Position numbers and translations under genes: made by a program
The notes under the pieces: generated by a model
What the model saw: the letters and a program-made list of their open reading frames with translations, nothing else
Database searches by the model: none
Told to the model about the DNA's origin: nothing
Shown here: positions 42,262 through 52,459 of the stretch, one piece after another
How positions within the stretch are numbered: the stretch's first letter is position 1
Layout of the letters: every line of letters starts with the position of its first letter
From: Williamsia herbipolensis
Lineage (GTDB): Bacteria; Actinomycetota; Actinomycetes; Mycobacteriales; Mycobacteriaceae
DNA length: 64,000 bases
NCBI RefSeq assembly: GCF_000964005.1
Contig: NZ_JXYP01000001.1
Location: 1-64,000, forward strand
Direction: 5' to 3'

Positions 42262-45200
42262 GATTCCGGATCCTTCACGATTCTGAGCCAAGTTCTCATT
42301 GTCTCATCCAGTTGAGTGTCGACGTCGGCGACGGTCCCAACGTCGCTCTGCGCCGTTCGGATGCCTGCGTCTACCCAGAGCGAACTCGATTCGAGGTAGC
42401 GGAGAATCTTGAGGAGGTCTACGCCAACTACTGTTCCAATAGAACATAGCCGCGCCGTCCCGCTTAAATGCTCTGCGCTCACAAGAATTCTCTCGACGTC
42501 CTTTACGCAACGCGCATCCCACCCCTGCGCATCTGCGTTCTGTACCTGCAATGCCTGGAGGTCGCTCACCGGAACCAGTCCCAAACCCTGCCCAATTTCG
42601 ACACACTCGATAATATTATTGACGGTCTCGGCGAAAGTGACGTCCTCTGGCAAAAAAGCTCTAATGCGTGTAACGACATCCTTCCAGAATGCGAGTTGGC
42701 GACCTGTGTTCCGAAGCAAGACTTTCAGTTTATGCTGGGCATCGGAGCACCACTCAGGCACCTCGAGATCATCTTCTAACTCGGCGAAAGACTTGGCTTT
42801 ACGCACGATCGCGAGCAACCTTACAAAGTCGATCGCGTAGACACCGCCCGTGCCCTGTGCCGCACCGACACCCGCCATCAGGTGATCAACAGCCTTGCCT
42901 CGTGCCGTCACGTAGGTCTGGTAAGCCGATACCCACTCGGGCGATCTGGATACCGCGTCCAGGCGAACGGACGTGTCCCGCCACAGGCATGCGTTGACGT
43001 ACGCGATGTCTTTTGAGTTAGCCGCCAGTTCGCCGCATGCTGCTGCACCTCTGATAAGCGACGCGGCAGCCTGGACAAGTGCGTCATCCCCGACCGCCAG
43101 CTCGACCGTAATTCGGCGTTTTGCCTCGTCGACACTTGCGGCGACGAGGGCGCCTAGTCGTGCGAGTGTGTCGCTGGCTTCTGCGACGTGTCCTTCCTGA
43201 ATTAGTGCAAGACCCTTGAGTGTTATGGCGTTTCGCGGTGAACGATCGATGCGGACAATAGGCGGTAAAGCCAACGGAATATTCTCGTTCGCACCTTCGA
43301 TAGAAACACCTCGAGAATTGTCCGGTACTGCCTTGCTTAGGATACTCGATGCAGGTGTCTTAATGACGTCTCCGTACCAGTAAATGCGTGAGACGAGAGC
43401 CTCTTGAATGATTTTCCTGAACGCGGCGGCCGTACTCTGCGGCAGAATCTGACCCCGAGACCATGCGTCAATTTCGTCGAGCCTCTTTTGGAGTGAGCGC
43501 GAGTGATTGGAGTTCGGTTGACCGCCACTCGCGCCCCCACTTTCACGGCTACCGTTTGTGGGCTTTCTCTTGGGCGGTTGATAAATGATACTAGGAAGAA
43601 CGGGTAGAGAGAACGCGGTGACGACGTCGTCGCTAACCGTGCTTGAACCGGCATCTCCCCAGTATTCGAGGGTCGACTGCACGCGTCCTGCATCCTCCTC
43701 TGAATATTCGCTCGAAATCTTCTCTAGAACATGGTTCTCGAGTCCAGGCAGGCGCATCGAGATTGATTCCTCGGCAAGAAAGTTCGCGGGAGGAAACAGG
43801 CCTTTATGTATTGTGTCAATGTTTGTATTCAGCACGTCTCGGACAGCGCGAGATAGCACCCTCCGCGGATTAAAGGAGACGCGATCCCCGTCGCGAGTCG
43901 CACACGCCCTAATCGCCCGAAGAATTGCGGATTCATTGTAGGGGTAAAGTCCGTACTCCGCGTTACCCGATCCCGAAGTTCCGAACGTTGCGTGGCAAGA
44001 CGCCCTGAATTTACACGCGTGACAAGCGTTTGGCACTTCAGGGGTGCTTTCCTCTAGCGGTATCTTTCCGACTCGAGCAGCATTAAGATAGCGTCCGAAG
44101 AAGTCGATAAACAGCTTTTCTTGATCAGATTCATCCCGTTGGTAATTGAGATCGACGTCCACCTGGTAGATTGGCGAAGAAGCCTCCGCCCGGGTGCGAA
44201 ACGTGTCGGGTAGATCTGTGTAATAACCCTCTGTGACAGCCATCATGGTGCGAACGGTCGCGTACTTGACCTTGCCCTGAACAACCCCACTCTCGATGAT
44301 TGCGTCGAGCAGGTCCCGTCTCACGCCCTGGATGAGCGCGACGTCCTCAATTAAGAGGACTATTTCCTGGCCCACGAGTTTCTCGCGGATTCTTCCGAAC
44401 GCCTGACCGATATCGCCAACATTTAGAGTGGCGGCCTTTGTGACCGCTACGTCGAGGTATTCATTTAAGAGGCGTACCGCTTCTCGCTGCATCTGTGAAC
44501 TGGCAACTAGACGACCGAAGAGTTTGCGCGTGGCCGCAGCTGCGTCAGCGATATTGCCGTCGTCGACGATATCGAGTGGAAGTTCGTCGATAGTGAATTC
44601 GAGTGGAACGTCGGGTTCGTCTGCCTCTCGGCCTTGCAGCGCATGTTTAGTGCGTAACTTTAGGAACGAACCTGGGCGCAGCAAGTGCTTCTCAAACAGA
44701 GGATCGGTGAAGAACAGCCTCAAACCATTTTCGCCAACTAATGCTTTACCGTATGGATTGTCGGACTTTGCAGTCCGGAGTGCCTCGGCCAATTCGGCGA
44801 GAATCTTGTGCTCCATCTCGTCTAAGGTTATGCCGGAACCAAGTGTCGATACCCTTCTCCGAATCTCGTCCAGTTCACTATCGTGATGTCCAATCAGCAA
44901 GGCCTCAATAACGTCCTTGAGACTTGTTTGCGTCTTAGATAGATAGACGACATTTCGTCCGAACTTTTCGGGGATCCGGGCGTTCGCCCAGCGAATTAGA
45001 TGCGATTTTCCTGCCCCGGATGCGCCTAGCACAGGTGCAACCACTACGCCGTTTGTCGCGTCCGCGTTCAAGAACTCATCAAGCACTTCTCTCTCGGTGA
45101 GAAATTTGGTCTCTCTATCGCCGACTGCATTGGCTTGCCGTCGGATCGTCAAAGGAGCGTGTGTGGCTAAAAGTACAGCGTCAGATGGTGTGGCAGCCTC

Positions 45201-45263
45201 AGTAGGAATCGTGGACGTTACATTTTTCGACGTCCAGCAGGTGTAATTGACTTGAATACTCAC
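42258..45263 (-). CDS. dpdH: DpdH-like P-loop ATPase
   Basis: Protein of 1001 residues. Walker A VLGASGAGKSHLIRW lies at about 78-92; a hydrophobic strand with acidic end (EIVLLIEDVAL) can serve as Walker B. A possible zinc-binding stretch has Cys in NACHACKFRASCHATFG. The rest is helical and has no domain I recognise. Its size, P-loop and place after dpdG fit DpdH. It overlaps dpdG and dpdI by 4 nt. A switch or loader for the restriction helicases is a reasonable guess. Confidence 0.7.
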   Translation of the reverse strand: MSIQVNYTCWTSKNVTSTIPTEAATPSDAVLLATHAPLTIRRQANAVGDRETKFLTEREVLDEFLNADATNGVVVAPVLGASGAGKSHLIRWANARIPEKFGRNVVYLSKTQTSLKDVIEALLIGHHDSELDEIRRRVSTLGSGITLDEMEHKILAELAEALRTAKSDNPYGKALVGENGLRLFFTDPLFEKHLLRPGSFLKLRTKHALQGREADEPDVPLEFTIDELPLDIVDDGNIADAAAATRKLFGRLVASSQMQREAVRLLNEYLDVAVTKAATLNVGDIGQAFGRIREKLVGQEIVLLIEDVALIQGVRRDLLDAIIESGVVQGKVKYATVRTMMAVTEGYYTDLPDTFRTRAEASSPIYQVDVDLNYQRDESDQEKLFIDFFGRYLNAARVGKIPLEESTPEVPNACHACKFRASCHATFGTSGSGNAEYGLYPYNESAILRAIRACATRDGDRVSFNPRRVLSRAVRDVLNTNIDTIHKGLFPPANFLAEESISMRLPGLENHVLEKISSEYSEEDAGRVQSTLEYWGDAGSSTVSDDVVTAFSLPVLPSIIYQPPKRKPTNGSRESGGASGGQPNSNHSRSLQKRLDEIDAWSRGQILPQSTAAAFRKIIQEALVSRIYWYGDVIKTPASSILSKAVPDNSRGVSIEGANENIPLALPPIVRIDRSPRNAITLKGLALIQEGHVAEASDTLARLGALVAASVDEAKRRITVELAVGDDALVQAAASLIRGAAACGELAANSKDIAYVNACLWRDTSVRLDAVSRSPEWVSAYQTYVTARGKAVDHLMAGVGAAQGTGGVYAIDFVRLLAIVRKAKSFAELEDDLEVPEWCSDAQHKLKVLLRNTGRQLAFWKDVVTRIRAFLPEDVTFAETVNNIIECVEIGQGLGLVPVSDLQALQVQNADAQGWDARCVKDVERILVSAEHLSGTARLCSIGTVVGVDLLKILRYLESSSLWVDAGIRTAQSDVGTVADVDTQLDETMRTWLRIVKDPES

Positions 45264-46141
45264 CTGTCGTTGCTCCTTAGAGTTACGTGCGAGACGTACC
45301 GGTCCGTTCGGAAATTCTGTGCGTCGGGGAGTGCAAGCACATCAGATGGGTCGGACTGATACCCCATCGTCAGGACTTGTTGCTGCTCCGCGGACGACAA
45401 TGCCAGTGCGAGTGCCGCAATTGCGGGCTCACCACTCTGCTCGAGGCCTGGGTGTAGCGCGCTGGGGTGCTCTGCAAGCACAGGAAGTTCCGACCGTAGA
45501 AACTCCATAAGCGAAGCGATGGGAATATGCTCGCCGCGCGGAAGTGGATCGCCAAACGGATGCGTGATCGCGTCTATCACGGCGACTGTTGGATCGGGTA
45601 TTATGCTGCTGTTCGATTCTTTGCCGGGATATAGATTGCTGAGCATTTCCTGTCCGAATCCGAGTTCTCGACTCCACCATCGGAAGCCATTCCATCGAGT
45701 GTCGTTGGTGAATAGTCCTTCCGGCATATCTGTCTGCACATTAACTGCATAGTGGAGAGGGACCATAGGTGGTTGCCGCATTAACCACACCAGCGCGGAC
45801 CGTAAATCTGGCGCGCCGCGGAATCCCGTACTTATTGATTCTGGTGGAACAATGAGGCGGCGCCTCAATATCCGTAAAAACCCGTACGCATCACTCACTT
45901 CGTCGGCCTCGACACGATAAAGGCCGTTGATGTCTTCGTTGACCAATTCGAATTCCCGTAACCCAGCCAGTGCTCGCTTCGCGTGCGCCCCATTGCCGGG
46001 CGAATTGCTGCGCATCGATATCGGCGTCACGAGATCGAGGATGCCGTCCTGCGTGAGGTCTGGTTTTGCCATTACGACCCTGTACACGATCCACATGGCC
46101 TGCGGCAGGCATAGTGCCGGAGAAGGGTTCAGTACGTCCAT
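45260..46141 (-). CDS. dpdG: DpdG-like protein
   Basis: Protein of 293 residues. Residues 15-75 read like a winged helix (VMAKPDLTQDGILDLVTPIS then GNGAHAKRALAGLREFELV), which suggests DNA binding. The remaining part is mixed and has no catalytic motif. Position after dpdF and coupling to dpdH (4-nt overlap) give the name. DpdG is one of the genes required for restriction in Salmonella. It starts 1 bp after the dpdF stop. Confidence 0.6.
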   Translation of the reverse strand: MDVLNPSPALCLPQAMWIVYRVVMAKPDLTQDGILDLVTPISMRSNSPGNGAHAKRALAGLREFELVNEDINGLYRVEADEVSDAYGFLRILRRRLIVPPESISTGFRGAPDLRSALVWLMRQPPMVPLHYAVNVQTDMPEGLFTNDTRWNGFRWWSRELGFGQEMLSNLYPGKESNSSIIPDPTVAVIDAITHPFGDPLPRGEHIPIASLMEFLRSELPVLAEHPSALHPGLEQSGEPAIAALALALSSAEQQQVLTMGYQSDPSDVLALPDAQNFRTDRYVSHVTLRSNDR

Positions 46142-46142
46142 G

Positions 46143-48713
46143 TCACAAACTTCCTAGTAGGGCATTCGCTGAGATACTGGGGACACCCGCGTCACGTAAC
46201 AGGTGACCTGGTCTGCCAGGGGTCTCGATCGAGGATGGCCCAATAATGTAGGAAATCAGAGCGGATTCCATACGATTGCGGATCGCATTATGAAGAGCTC
46301 CGTCGAGTAACAAGAATGCAATTGGGCCCTCGTAGTTCTCGGCGAGACTAGGCTCCGCTATAGGGTCATCGAGAATAATTGGATTTTGTGGTACTGCCTT
46401 TTGCAGTCTATCAGCAGCCTCTGTGCTCAAACCAGCAAACACTCGAACCTTCCTCTGAGCCAAGCGCACGAGGAGCGAATCGACGTCCGACCCTTCTTCG
46501 AACCAGATAAATAGCGACTTATAGTCCCCCCGCCACCCAGATAGCGGATCGTCCAGGAACCGTGGCGACGGCAGCAGTGGACTGATCTCGATCGGCTGAA
46601 TACCCGGGGATGTCTCCGGAGTTCGACGACAGGACGGGCAACCGCGACAAGCGGCCAAGGTTCGCAGCACCCCGCCACCATAGGAGATTTGGTAATGCTG
46701 TGCGATCATCCGTCCTACGCACTGGTTTCCATCGACTAGGTCGATTGCTGACCTTAATGCGCGTTGCTGTGCCGCTTGCACGTTGCTCCGGACTTTCGCT
46801 AGTTCCCTTATCCAAGCGTCATGCGAGAGGTATTTTCCGTTGACGAGTTCAAACTCTATGAAATCCTCGACCTCATCGTAAAAGTTTTTGCGCGATCGCT
46901 CGACGTCCTCTGCGGAAGCTCCGGCGTCAGGAAGCCACTGGGGCACTTGAAACCTGATAATCCCTGCTTGTGCCATCAGCGTAAGCGTTCGTATATTCCA
47001 ACGTGCACTCCTTCCGTATCCTTCTAACATGTACTTTGGTAATGTTTTCTTGCGAACGCGGTATCGAAAGCCACTCAGGTTCTCGCTCGTACTAAGCAGG
47101 CTCTGCCAACGCGCCCAACCAAAATCGTTTCCTATGAGTGTTACGGAGTTCAGCGCCCTTGCGATATCACGGTCACCTGGCCCACTGCATAGGTACGCAA
47201 TTGATGGTCTCCCGTCGCGCCCGCCGCGGCCAACCTCCTGGTAGTAGCGGTCGATCGTCTCCGGCAGGCAAGCATGTATTACGGTCCGCACATTCGACAT
47301 GTCCAAACCCAGGCCGAATGCCGACGTTCCGACAATGACATCCACCTTTGTACCTACTTCCTGACCTGACGAACTAACGCCGCGCCATCGTTCCATGACG
47401 GTACGGCGAGCGTCTTCCGCGGTTTTGCCTGTAACGCTGGCCACGCGAAGGTTGCCCTGACTACGGAGGTGATTGGCCCAGTCGTCAGCGTCGGCTACCT
47501 TGCTTGTGTAGAGAATTAGCGGCCGCGGCAAGTGGCTAACCGCTTCAAGGACCGCTTCCTGGCGTGACTGCTCATCAGCGTGCGTGGCAAAGAAGTACGC
47601 AGGTTCTGTGCGTAGTTCGGACCCCCACACGAGGTCGACGTCGGTGCCACCCACCCGAAATAGATTGGATGTGACGTCTACTGCTCGCTGTGCAAGGGTG
47701 GCGCTCAACAGCAGGATGGATGGTTTCTTGTTTTCCGGGGCAGCGGAGTATGCGTCCCTGATTAGGCCGGGCATGGTCTGAAACTCGGAACGGAAGTCTG
47801 ACCCCCACTGGTCTACGAGGTGCGCCTCATCGATGACGACCTGCTGCAGGTGGCCGTTCCGCGCGCATTCCAAGACGGCTGGAGCAAGGCTCGAAACGAA
47901 CGCCTCGGGCGAGACATACAAGAGGCGTTGGGTGCCTGATCGGACTGATTCGCGCAGTTGTTCCTTCGGGTCGTTGTCCAGCGAACCAATGTAGGCGTAT
48001 CGCGCGTTTGGACTGAACCGCCGGCCAAGGTGCTTCGCAGTCTCAGAGGTGCGGCGCTCCATATCGAGGGCCAGCACTACCGTGGGTACGACCACGACAG
48101 TTACCCCTGAGTTCGACAGCAAGACTTTCGACCAGGCGATGGCGGTCTTGCCACGCCCAGTCGGCAAGGACACAAGAACTGAGCCTCCGTCGTTAAGAAC
48201 CGCGGCTCGCGCCGCTTGACGCTGCGTTTGACCTCGGTATTTTTTGTAATTATGTGCTGTCTTCCAGAATGGGTCAGCGTCGAGCATTCCGGTGCGGTGA
48301 GGGTCGGTATCCCGGTATACGTCGAGCACCTGTGTCACGGCCAGACTCTCTTCATGGCCGGCGGCCTGCGACGACGATGGCGGGGCCCAATTTCGCACCT
48401 GGACTGACCGCCTTCCGTCCGCCAGCGGAGTCGATGTGCAACCCACCTGTTCCCACTGCTCTGGACTCGGCCAGTCGGGGCCGACCGGGACCGCGAGGGA
48501 TGGGTCTCCGCCGTATGTGACTTTGTTGGTAAGCAGTACTTGGCGGGTCAGAGACGCGACGTCCCGCCACCCGGCCGTTTGGTAAGTCAGCCCGGCCAGA
48601 GCATCTAACAACCGGCGACATGCGTCGCTTAGCACCCGACGGTGCTCCGGAGCAGTCTTTTCGGGCCATACCGTTAGGGCAGTCTGGGCGGAGGCCATAT
48701 CGTCTCTAGACAT
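46143..48713 (-). CDS. dpdF: DpdF, RecQ-like helicase
   Basis: Protein of about 856 residues from ATG 48713; ATG 48698 or 48743 are alternatives. LVSLPTGRGKTAIAW is motif I, VVIDEAHLVDQWG is motif II, and FGLGLDMSNVRTVIHA with YYQEVGRGGRDGRPS gives motifs V and VI of the RecQ family. A Cys cluster near residue 700 (AACRGCPSCRR) resembles the RecQ zinc site. It should unwind DNA in the restriction arm. It overlaps the dpdE end by 8 nt with the chosen start. Confidence 0.82.
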   Translation of the reverse strand: MSRDDMASAQTALTVWPEKTAPEHRRVLSDACRRLLDALAGLTYQTAGWRDVASLTRQVLLTNKVTYGGDPSLAVPVGPDWPSPEQWEQVGCTSTPLADGRRSVQVRNWAPPSSSQAAGHEESLAVTQVLDVYRDTDPHRTGMLDADPFWKTAHNYKKYRGQTQRQAARAAVLNDGGSVLVSLPTGRGKTAIAWSKVLLSNSGVTVVVVPTVVLALDMERRTSETAKHLGRRFSPNARYAYIGSLDNDPKEQLRESVRSGTQRLLYVSPEAFVSSLAPAVLECARNGHLQQVVIDEAHLVDQWGSDFRSEFQTMPGLIRDAYSAAPENKKPSILLLSATLAQRAVDVTSNLFRVGGTDVDLVWGSELRTEPAYFFATHADEQSRQEAVLEAVSHLPRPLILYTSKVADADDWANHLRSQGNLRVASVTGKTAEDARRTVMERWRGVSSSGQEVGTKVDVIVGTSAFGLGLDMSNVRTVIHACLPETIDRYYQEVGRGGRDGRPSIAYLCSGPGDRDIARALNSVTLIGNDFGWARWQSLLSTSENLSGFRYRVRKKTLPKYMLEGYGRSARWNIRTLTLMAQAGIIRFQVPQWLPDAGASAEDVERSRKNFYDEVEDFIEFELVNGKYLSHDAWIRELAKVRSNVQAAQQRALRSAIDLVDGNQCVGRMIAQHYQISYGGGVLRTLAACRGCPSCRRTPETSPGIQPIEISPLLPSPRFLDDPLSGWRGDYKSLFIWFEEGSDVDSLLVRLAQRKVRVFAGLSTEAADRLQKAVPQNPIILDDPIAEPSLAENYEGPIAFLLLDGALHNAIRNRMESALISYIIGPSSIETPGRPGHLLRDAGVPSISANALLGSL

Positions 48714-51700
48714 ACTTAGCCCACGACGTCGCGGAGACGACAACGCAACTTACGCCGCTGAGGTTCGTCGTGGGTTCGATTACGCCAGCTTCGATTGCAC
48801 GGCCTATCTCAACCTCACTTTCAAGACTCGTGGGATCGGCAACGAGCCCCCCAGCCCGAGAACGCGCCCTGCTCTGAGCTAGAACTACATCCGTTTCCCG
48901 ACGAATTCGACGGCCAGCAACTTCGGAAACTGCCGCCACATCCGCTAAATTGTCCCGCGCCACTGCGAAGCAACTCTGGGCAACTGGATCTAAGTGTTGC
49001 TCGCCGCCCAGCAATGAATACAGGGCCCGAATCTTGTCTGGATTCAGGTTCTGGTCGGGGCCTTTGATGTATGGTCGCGAGAGATATTCGACAAGCTTCG
49101 GATTGGCGACCGGGATCAATGTGTGTGCAGGGATCCACACGCGTCGACGTTGAGGAGAGAATGCTGCATCAGCACGGCGCCGAGCGATGGGTTCGACCTC
49201 GTGCTGCCCGTCGAGCATTTTTAGTAGCGGGCCTAGGTTTGCCTCAATTAGGAAGTCGAAGCCGAAGAATATTGTCGGCTCGTTAGGCCATTCTTGGTTC
49301 AGTCGCCACATCGCCACTGCTTGGCCACGGTCGTCAATACCCAGCAGTTGTTCCAGCCCATCGATGAACGGGTTGCCCCGGCGGAAGAGTCGTCTAGTCG
49401 GAGTTTTTACTGAATCCCTACGGTCGAAAAAGCCGGTGCGAGTTGCCGCCGGCGTATCGACTTTCCCTAGCAGGCGGGGGCTCAGTAAAGGCGTGCCCCG
49501 AACATCACGCTCGAAAGTCGTGCTGCCGTCTTTATTGGGCCTTTGTGTGAGACGGAACCCGTCCGCCCCCACGATCAATCTCGTGAATGCCGCAGCGATA
49601 GTGTTGGAATCCGACTCATAAGCGCCTATCTTGATGGCCATCTTCTCCCCGTCGGTGTGGGTGCCGTAACCAGACTCCAACGCATCAAGTTCGTTGATCC
49701 GTCGCTTTTCGCGGCGCAATATTTCGGGAATGACTTTCTCCCGACTCGCGAAGACCTCAAATCCCTCCACGAGACAGTCCCTCCACAAATCCTCGGCCAG
49801 TTTGTCTATCACCTCCTGCAATGTGGAGATTGAAGAACTGAAAATCTCGAACCCGGAGGCGAGAACTTTCGCCCAAGCGGTCTGCAGACCTTCGGGATCG
49901 CGATCGGCAATGATGTACTGGTGAGCTGTTTTGTTTCGGCCGTACCGATCGACGCGGCCTATGCGTTGCTCGAGGCTGTTGGGGTTCGCGGGTAACCTGA
50001 CATGAAAGACGCAGTCGGCTTCTTGAAAATTGCGACCGACATCACCCGTCTGATCAACGACTAACACGCCTCCGGTTGAACGCCAGCAGACTGTCGCTTC
50101 CTCTCGCTCCGCCTCGGTCTGTTCTGCGAGGTGCCCGAACGCGCCTAGGTTGCCCTGCCCGAATCGGTCGATAAGTTCAGTCGCAAGTGCCCCATGACCG
50201 CAGAAAACAATGGCTCGCTGGTACGTTCGACAGCGCTGTTCGATAGTACGGGCGAGTATTTCGACTCCATCTGGGGATGCGCTCCCAAGCGTGACCAATA
50301 CCTGGGCCTCAAATTGCAGAATTTCGGCCGAATCAAGCAGTGCTTTCTCCTCAGGTAGGAGGCTACCGACACCTGTCCCGTCAATTCGGTATCTCAATGC
50401 GCTCTGAAGATCCTGCACAGGACCTCCGAGACGGGACGCCAACACGCTCAGCACCCTGCCGTAAGGCGTTGGGTCGAGTCCATCATCGAGGATGGCTGCC
50501 GCGCAGCGATTTACCCAATCAGCAACTGCATAAGCGCCGGCATCCGCTTCCTCGCTACTTAGGCGTAAGACCTTGGGACGAGTGCGCCCAGTAAATTCAA
50601 AGGGAGTCAGCATGCCCTCGTCATCCAGTCTCTGCATCTCGATGGCGTGTCTCCGGTTCCTTATGACGCGGTGATGCAGTCGGTACGTCTCGGAGACGTG
50701 CGTGCGGACGGAGGCAATGGCCCCCCGCAACGCCCCCAGGTCGACGGCGTCGGGATCGCCGCCGCCCACCCTAATCACGTTTGCGGTGGCCTCCATGGCA
50801 CCGCGAATGACCTCGTCTGACGGAAGAAGTCGCGCAAGTTCAGCAAACTGCAACTCCAGCAGTTCCAGGTTGTCGGCGTCCGGGTCCTCGTCAAGGCCGA
50901 AGACCGCCAATGCTAACTCATGCCGGGTATTGAGCAGTTTCGAGAAACCTTCCGAATCCTCCCACCGAAACAAGTTTGGCTCCAGCAAGTGTAGCAGTGC
51001 GAGCTGCGTGGTGGCCCCTCGGGAAAATGGTGTCGCCGACAGCATCAAGACACGAGAAGATGCATGGGCAACGTGAGCGAGTTCGGCGTATGGCGAATCA
51101 GTTCGCACCCTCGCTTGGGCAAGTAGGTGCGCCTCATCAACGACCAGCATGTCTACACGTTGGAATTGTCTCCATTGGTGCGGTGCACTGTGAGGTAGAA
51201 GCTCAAACGGCAGTTCCCCGACTTCGTTCACGAAATCGTCGAGGTATAACTTTTCGAGCAACTCCGTACGCCATTGCGAAACCAGCGCATCCGGCACAAT
51301 GATGCCGATCCGTCGCTGAGGTTTATCGATGAGCAATTGACGCATCACCAGACCCGCCTGAATGGTTTTACCCATGCCAACCTCGTCGGCCAGAAGGTAG
51401 CGCTGGACAGGGTCCCGAATGATTCGTAGGGCGGCGCTGATCTGATGGGCATGTATCTCCACGCCCGATGACATGATCCCGGTCGCTGAGTCGGTTGCTG
51501 CACGCTCCGCCAGCAGCATCCTGCGCACTGGTTCGCGTGCGTCTCTGAACAGTGGGGTCTCATTTGCTCCAGTCAACAAAACCTGAAGAGGATCGCGGGG
51601 TACTGTCTCCCATCGCACCCTTAGCTTGCTCTCGGGAAGGTCTATGTCCCACTGCCGATTCGGCACTCGCACGTAGTAGACCGCGAGGTTGTCGTCGCCG

Positions 51701-51930
51701 ACCACTCGTCCTGCTCGCCATCGGCCGTCGTGGTCTTCGAAGAACACGCGAGTTTGCTTGCCGAGTCGCACGCGCCTTATGTCTGCCACATTGCGCCAGA
51801 TAAAGTCGGCGACAGGTTCAGCCGATGACTCGAAGTACTCTATTTTCGCTTCGCCTCCGTTTACCTCTGCAATCCGACCAATCCCTGGCGATGAGGGAAA
51901 AGTGACCATGTTACCGGCACGCAACACCAA
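48706..51930 (-). CDS. dpdE: DpdE, SNF2-family helicase
   Basis: Protein of 1074 residues. LLADEVGMGKTIQAGLV is motif I (182-189), VVDEAHLLA motif II (265-268), MLSATPFSRG motif III, and LEQRIGRVDRYGRN motif VI, as in SNF2/RapA-type translocases. The first ~100 residues form small beta domains (NMVTFPSSPGIGRI) typical of RapA-like proteins. It is the first gene of the dpdE-F-G-H-I-J-K-D operon. The start is TTG 51930 or GTG 51927, both after AAAGGA. It is needed for the restriction-like effect in Salmonella. Confidence 0.82.
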   Translation of the reverse strand: MVLRAGNMVTFPSSPGIGRIAEVNGGEAKIEYFESSAEPVADFIWRNVADIRRVRLGKQTRVFFEDHDGRWRAGRVVGDDNLAVYYVRVPNRQWDIDLPESKLRVRWETVPRDPLQVLLTGANETPLFRDAREPVRRMLLAERAATDSATGIMSSGVEIHAHQISAALRIIRDPVQRYLLADEVGMGKTIQAGLVMRQLLIDKPQRRIGIIVPDALVSQWRTELLEKLYLDDFVNEVGELPFELLPHSAPHQWRQFQRVDMLVVDEAHLLAQARVRTDSPYAELAHVAHASSRVLMLSATPFSRGATTQLALLHLLEPNLFRWEDSEGFSKLLNTRHELALAVFGLDEDPDADNLELLELQFAELARLLPSDEVIRGAMEATANVIRVGGGDPDAVDLGALRGAIASVRTHVSETYRLHHRVIRNRRHAIEMQRLDDEGMLTPFEFTGRTRPKVLRLSSEEADAGAYAVADWVNRCAAAILDDGLDPTPYGRVLSVLASRLGGPVQDLQSALRYRIDGTGVGSLLPEEKALLDSAEILQFEAQVLVTLGSASPDGVEILARTIEQRCRTYQRAIVFCGHGALATELIDRFGQGNLGAFGHLAEQTEAEREEATVCWRSTGGVLVVDQTGDVGRNFQEADCVFHVRLPANPNSLEQRIGRVDRYGRNKTAHQYIIADRDPEGLQTAWAKVLASGFEIFSSSISTLQEVIDKLAEDLWRDCLVEGFEVFASREKVIPEILRREKRRINELDALESGYGTHTDGEKMAIKIGAYESDSNTIAAAFTRLIVGADGFRLTQRPNKDGSTTFERDVRGTPLLSPRLLGKVDTPAATRTGFFDRRDSVKTPTRRLFRRGNPFIDGLEQLLGIDDRGQAVAMWRLNQEWPNEPTIFFGFDFLIEANLGPLLKMLDGQHEVEPIARRRADAAFSPQRRRVWIPAHTLIPVANPKLVEYLSRPYIKGPDQNLNPDKIRALYSLLGGEQHLDPVAQSCFAVARDNLADVAAVSEVAGRRIRRETDVVLAQSRARSRAGGLVADPTSLESEVEIGRAIEAGVIEPTTNLSGVSCVVVSATSWAKYV

Positions 51931-52459
51931 AATCTAGTTCCTTTCTGGAGAATGAATGTGTGGATCAGACTGCGCTATCCCCAATAAGGGGCGCGCTATT
52001 TGCGTGCGTATTAGATCGATGGGCGATGCATTATGAATTCTTGCCATGTTTAACGAAGCCCTAGTCGACGAAAAAATCCGCAGTCGCGATTTACTGAACG
52101 TGTTCGGAAAGAAACTACCTCGGACATGCTGCTGGGCCTGTTGGACTGCACAGCCTGCTCAACGAGCAGCGTTCCGTTCCGAGTTCCGTTGCTCATCAGC
52201 ACGGTTGTATCGCAGATAGTTAGAGCGCGCCATCGGTTCGCGAAGATCAGCCGTCTCGATGGCGGGACTCGTAGGCGAGGCTCGCCGTCTGTGAGCAGTC
52301 CATCGATCGCCGAGATCGTGTCAGCGTCTCGCCTCACGCGCGGGGCGTCCGACAGCGGTTGGTGATTGTCATCGTCTCCGGTTTCAGTGGTCGTCCGGAC
52401 GTCATACGCGTGCTCGCGAGCCACGGCGGGGCGGAATGCGCTCGCTCGCCGACCCTTGA
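51931..52459. other. non-coding stretch spanning the right island edge
   Basis: About 530 bp without a supportable gene. The first half is A/T-rich like the island and must hold the dpdE operon promoter; CCCCAATAAGGGG at 51979-51991 is a small inverted repeat there. From about 52320 on, composition returns to the high G+C of the backbone. No tRNA or direct repeat matching the left edge was noticed. Confidence 0.5.

Noticed and set aside
46143-51930. DISARM, BREX or Zorya assignment for the helicase genes
   Set aside because: No methylase with PglX features, DrmB or motor-type membrane proteins; the order and the que genes fit Dpd.
20905-52459. Prophage interpretation of the lower-G+C region
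   Set aside because: No capsid, tail, terminase, portal or integrase gene is present; nearly all genes fit DNA modification or defence.
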